A stretch of 8,529 nt of DNA from positions 356-8,884 of the forward strand of contig PMBW01000062.1 in the NCBI GenBank assembly GCA_003153075.1, read 5' to 3'. Both the position numbers and the translations under genes were made by a program. This stretch comes from Dehalococcoidia bacterium (GTDB lineage Bacteria > Chloroflexota > Dehalococcoidia > Dehalococcoidales > Fen-1064). Shown in pieces: positions 6,182 to 8,529 of this stretch. How positions within the stretch are numbered: position 1 is the stretch's first letter; the number at the start of each line of letters is the position of its first letter. The notes beneath the pieces are model-generated. The model did no database searches. It was not told where the DNA came from and was given only the letters and a program-made list of their open reading frames with translations.

Positions 6182-8529
6182 TTAGCTCTTCAACGATCTT
6201 GGCGCAGCTACGTATTTTGTCGGATCGCTGTTATGCTGGTAGAACCAGATCTTCATTAATTCCACCAACACCAGGTAGACCACGATAAAGCCGACCAGTA
6301 CCAGCAGGAAGGTCATTGGCAGCGGCACGAAACCGAACACCTTACCCAGCGGCGTAAACGGCAGTATCAGTGCCAGAGTGAGAATTACGGCGATATTGAT
6401 CACCAGCCATTTACTGGGTTTGCTCTGGAAGAAAGGCACCGTCCGTGTCCTGATAACAAAGATGACCAGGGTTTGCGTAAACAGCGATTCCACGAACCAG
6501 GCCGTCTGGAATAAAGAAGGACCTGCTTTAAAGACATACAACATCACAAAGAAAGTGGCAAAATCGAAGATCGAACTGATCGGGCCGAAAGCGATCATGT
6601 AGTTGCGGATAAATGATGTCCGCAGCCGCTGCGGTTGCTGCACATAAGTCTGGTCGACGTTATCGATCGGCAGCGCCAGCTGGGCAAAAGAATACAGCAG
6701 ATTATTCAAAAGGATCTGGATCGGCAGCATCGGCAGGAACGATAAAAATAACGAAGCCCCGGCCGCGCTGAACATGTTACCGAAGTTAGAGCTGATCGCC
6801 ATCTGGATGTATTTCAGGGTATTGCCGAAGGTTTTACGCCCTTCGATCACGCCGTCCGTGATGACCTTCAGATCATTTTTCATCAGGATGATATCGGCTG
6901 ATTCTTTGGCAATATCCACTGCATTAACTACCGAGATACTGACGTCGGCGACTTTCATTGAAGGCGTATCATTAATACCGTCTCCGATGTAGCCCACCAC
7001 ATGTCCGTTAGCCTTGAGCGCGTTCATGATCCGGTTTTTCTGCCCCGGATTAACGCGTGTGAAGATATCCGCCTTTTCCACGATCCTGGCCAGCGCATCA
7101 TCATCGATATTATCAAATTCGCTGCTCTGTACGATGTTGATCGGTTCCACCTCGCTGGTGCGTGTTACCGTCCCTGTTAGCGCATCGTATTTTCTGCCGC
7201 GGCGGTACTGATAAACCTGAAAACCAAGCTGGTCGCATACTTTTCCAGCGACGATTTCATTATCACCGGTTAAAATCTTGAGCTTGATACCGGCCTTTCT
7301 CAATAATTCAAGGGATTCTCCGGCGGTTTCCTTGATCGGGTCGGTAAAAGCAATAAAGCCGATAAAAACCATGTTGGTTTCATCAGGCACCGAATAAACC
7401 GGTTTCGTCTCCATTTTCCGGTAAGCGACGCCCAGCACCCGGAAACCCTGGCCGCTCAGTTCCCGGTGTTCCTTGTCGATCAGCTTTTTCGCTTCAGGGG
7501 TCATATCATGTACCGCACCCCCGATTTCGTACTGCGAAACGATCTTGATCACTTCTTCCGGGGCGCCCTTGGTTACCAGTATATTTTGCTGGTTCTCTTT
7601 GACTACTACCGAAAGCCGTTTACGCTGAAAATCAAACGGGATTTCATCTATTCTCTGGTATTGGTCGGTATTAATTTCTTCGTGCTTGAGCACGGCCTCA
7701 TCCAGCGGGCTGCGCAGGCCGGTCTGGTAGCGGCTGTTCAGTACCGAGTAAAGGAATACCTTGTCCGATTCCTTATCTTCGATATCGACATGCCGGATGA
7801 CGGTTACCCTGTTTTCTGTTAACGTTCCGGTCTTATCCGAGCATAAAACATCCATGCTGCCGAAGTTCTGGATTGCGGCTAATCTTTTTACGATAACGCC
7901 CTTCTTGGACATCGCCGTCGCGCCGCGGGAAAGATTGATTGAGAGAATTACGGGCAGTAGTCCCGGCGTCAGGCCGACGGCCAGCGCCACGGAGAAAAGC
8001 AGTGATTCCATTACCGTACGTTTATTGAGTGCATTGACAAAGAAAACCCCGATGATCAGGATAAAAGTCACCTGCATAATGAGATAACCGAATTTTCTCA
8101 ATCCCGTCTCGAACTCGGTTTCGGGTTTTCTTTCTGCATTCTTTTTTGCGATTTCACCGTACTCGGTAGATCCGCCGGTCTTAACAATCACGGCAGTGGC
8201 TGAACCGGCTGTAACGGAAGTGCCCATGAACAGATAGTTGTTCCACTTGCCGCTCTCGGTTTTTTGGGTGATCGGGTCGGTCGTTTTTTCTACCGGAAAT
8301 GATTCCCCGGTTAACGCCGACTGGTCGATAAAGAAGTCCTTGGCAATGATTACCCTCGCATCAGCCGGAGCGATATCGCCGGCCGAGAGTTGAATGACAT
8401 CGCCGGGAACCAATTCCGAAATTTCAATATCTTGTTTCGCGCCGTTTCTCAAGACCGTGGCAGTAGTAGCGACTCTTTTCCGCAGGGCTTCCGCGGCTTT
8501 TCCCGCCCGGTACTCCTGGGTAAAGTCCA
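6182..8529 (-). CDS. MgtA-like P-type ATPase (P3B), N-terminus outside window
   Basis: The reading frame is open to the right edge, so 781 C-terminal residues are visible and perhaps 100 are missing. In-frame TTG at 8452 is not the start: codons upstream of it still encode the MgtA-like segment QEYRAGKAAEALRKRV. P-type ATPase motifs are TGES in the actuator domain (8300-8311), the phosphorylated aspartate in DKTGT (7823-7837), KGAP in the nucleotide domain, TGD, and GDGIND (6968-6985). Sequence around TM4, AIQNFG, GPISSIFD and the M7-M10 region follows E. coli MgtA closely, recalled from memory. Two expected ion-site acids are changed: the M4 PEML-type motif reads Pro-Gly-Leu-Leu-Pro (Gly codon 7961-7963), and the M6 Asp is Ser (6689-6691). 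The phosphorylation domain is about 24 residues longer than MgtA near 7133-7216. ATP hydrolysis motifs look complete; the transported ion is uncertain. Confidence 0.93.
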   Translation of the reverse strand, partial: DFTQEYRAGKAAEALRKRVATTATVLRNGAKQDIEISELVPGDVIQLSAGDIAPADARVIIAKDFFIDQSALTGESFPVEKTTDPITQKTESGKWNNYLFMGTSVTAGSATAVIVKTGGSTEYGEIAKKNAERKPETEFETGLRKFGYLIMQVTFILIIGVFFVNALNKRTVMESLLFSVALAVGLTPGLLPVILSINLSRGATAMSKKGVIVKRLAAIQNFGSMDVLCSDKTGTLTENRVTVIRHVDIEDKESDKVFLYSVLNSRYQTGLRSPLDEAVLKHEEINTDQYQRIDEIPFDFQRKRLSVVVKENQQNILVTKGAPEEVIKIVSQYEIGGAVHDMTPEAKKLIDKEHRELSGQGFRVLGVAYRKMETKPVYSVPDETNMVFIGFIAFTDPIKETAGESLELLRKAGIKLKILTGDNEIVAGKVCDQLGFQVYQYRRGRKYDALTGTVTRTSEVEPINIVQSSEFDNIDDDALARIVEKADIFTRVNPGQKNRIMNALKANGHVVGYIGDGINDTPSMKVADVSISVVNAVDIAKESADIILMKNDLKVITDGVIEGRKTFGNTLKYIQMAISSNFGNMFSAAGASLFLSFLPMLPIQILLNNLLYSFAQLALPIDNVDQTYVQQPQRLRTSFIRNYMIAFGPISSIFDFATFFVMLYVFKAGPSLFQTAWFVESLFTQTLVIFVIRTRTVPFFQSKPSKWLVINIAVILTLALILPFTPLGKVFGFVPLPMTFLLVLVGFIVVYLVLVELMKIWFYQHNSDPTKYVAAPRSLKS

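Noticed and set aside
7466..8087. Open frames of about 110-120 codons on the + strand opposite the ATPase.
   Set aside because: They are mirror frames of a strongly conserved P-type ATPase coding sequence, with no family resemblance and no ribosome sites.
6182..8452. Complete ATPase gene starting at TTG 8452.
   Set aside because: Codons upstream to the window edge continue the MgtA-like sequence in frame, and the start would cut off conserved actuator-domain and membrane segments.

Overview
The window is an ordinary bacterial housekeeping segment followed by an accessory-looking ion-transport segment. The first 3.75 kb is the distal end of a ribosomal-protein operon on the + strand: rpsD (S4), rpoA (RNA polymerase alpha), rplQ (L17), truA (tRNA pseudouridine synthase), rplM (L13) and rpsI (S9). 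The genes are tightly packed. Two junctions are one-base TAATG overlaps, and rpoA and rpsI both start at TTG behind strong Shine-Dalgarno sites. A 13-bp hairpin after rpsI probably ends this transcription unit.

Next come two small + strand genes that overlap by 11 bases. One is a TsaA/TrmO-type tRNA methyltransferase; the other is an endonuclease III-family DNA glycosylase with an intact iron-sulfur cluster motif but no lyase lysine. After a 180-base A+T-rich gap lies a CorA-family membrane protein (+). It converges on a large P-type ATPase of the MgtA class on the - strand, whose N-terminus runs off the right edge. A strong bidirectional terminator separates the two.

The gene order (rpsD-rpoA-rplQ-truA-rplM-rpsI), the C+ zinc-type S4, the frequent TTG starts and the general character of the proteins suggest a Chloroflexota lineage, possibly Dehalococcoidia. 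This is an impression from remembered protein sequences, not a computed placement. Clostridia-like Firmicutes share much of this order.

The most interesting point is at the right end. Both proteins belong to classic magnesium-transporter families, yet both lack the residues that define ion handling. The CorA homologue has Ala-Leu-Tyr exactly where the family has Gly-Met-Asn. The MgtA homologue has Gly instead of Glu in the M4 motif and Ser instead of Asp in M6. Either these are divergent subfamilies with another substrate or mechanism, or the magnesium annotation they would receive automatically is unsafe. I see no CRISPR, insertion sequence, phage, tRNA or rRNA gene, and no wholly new multi-gene system.
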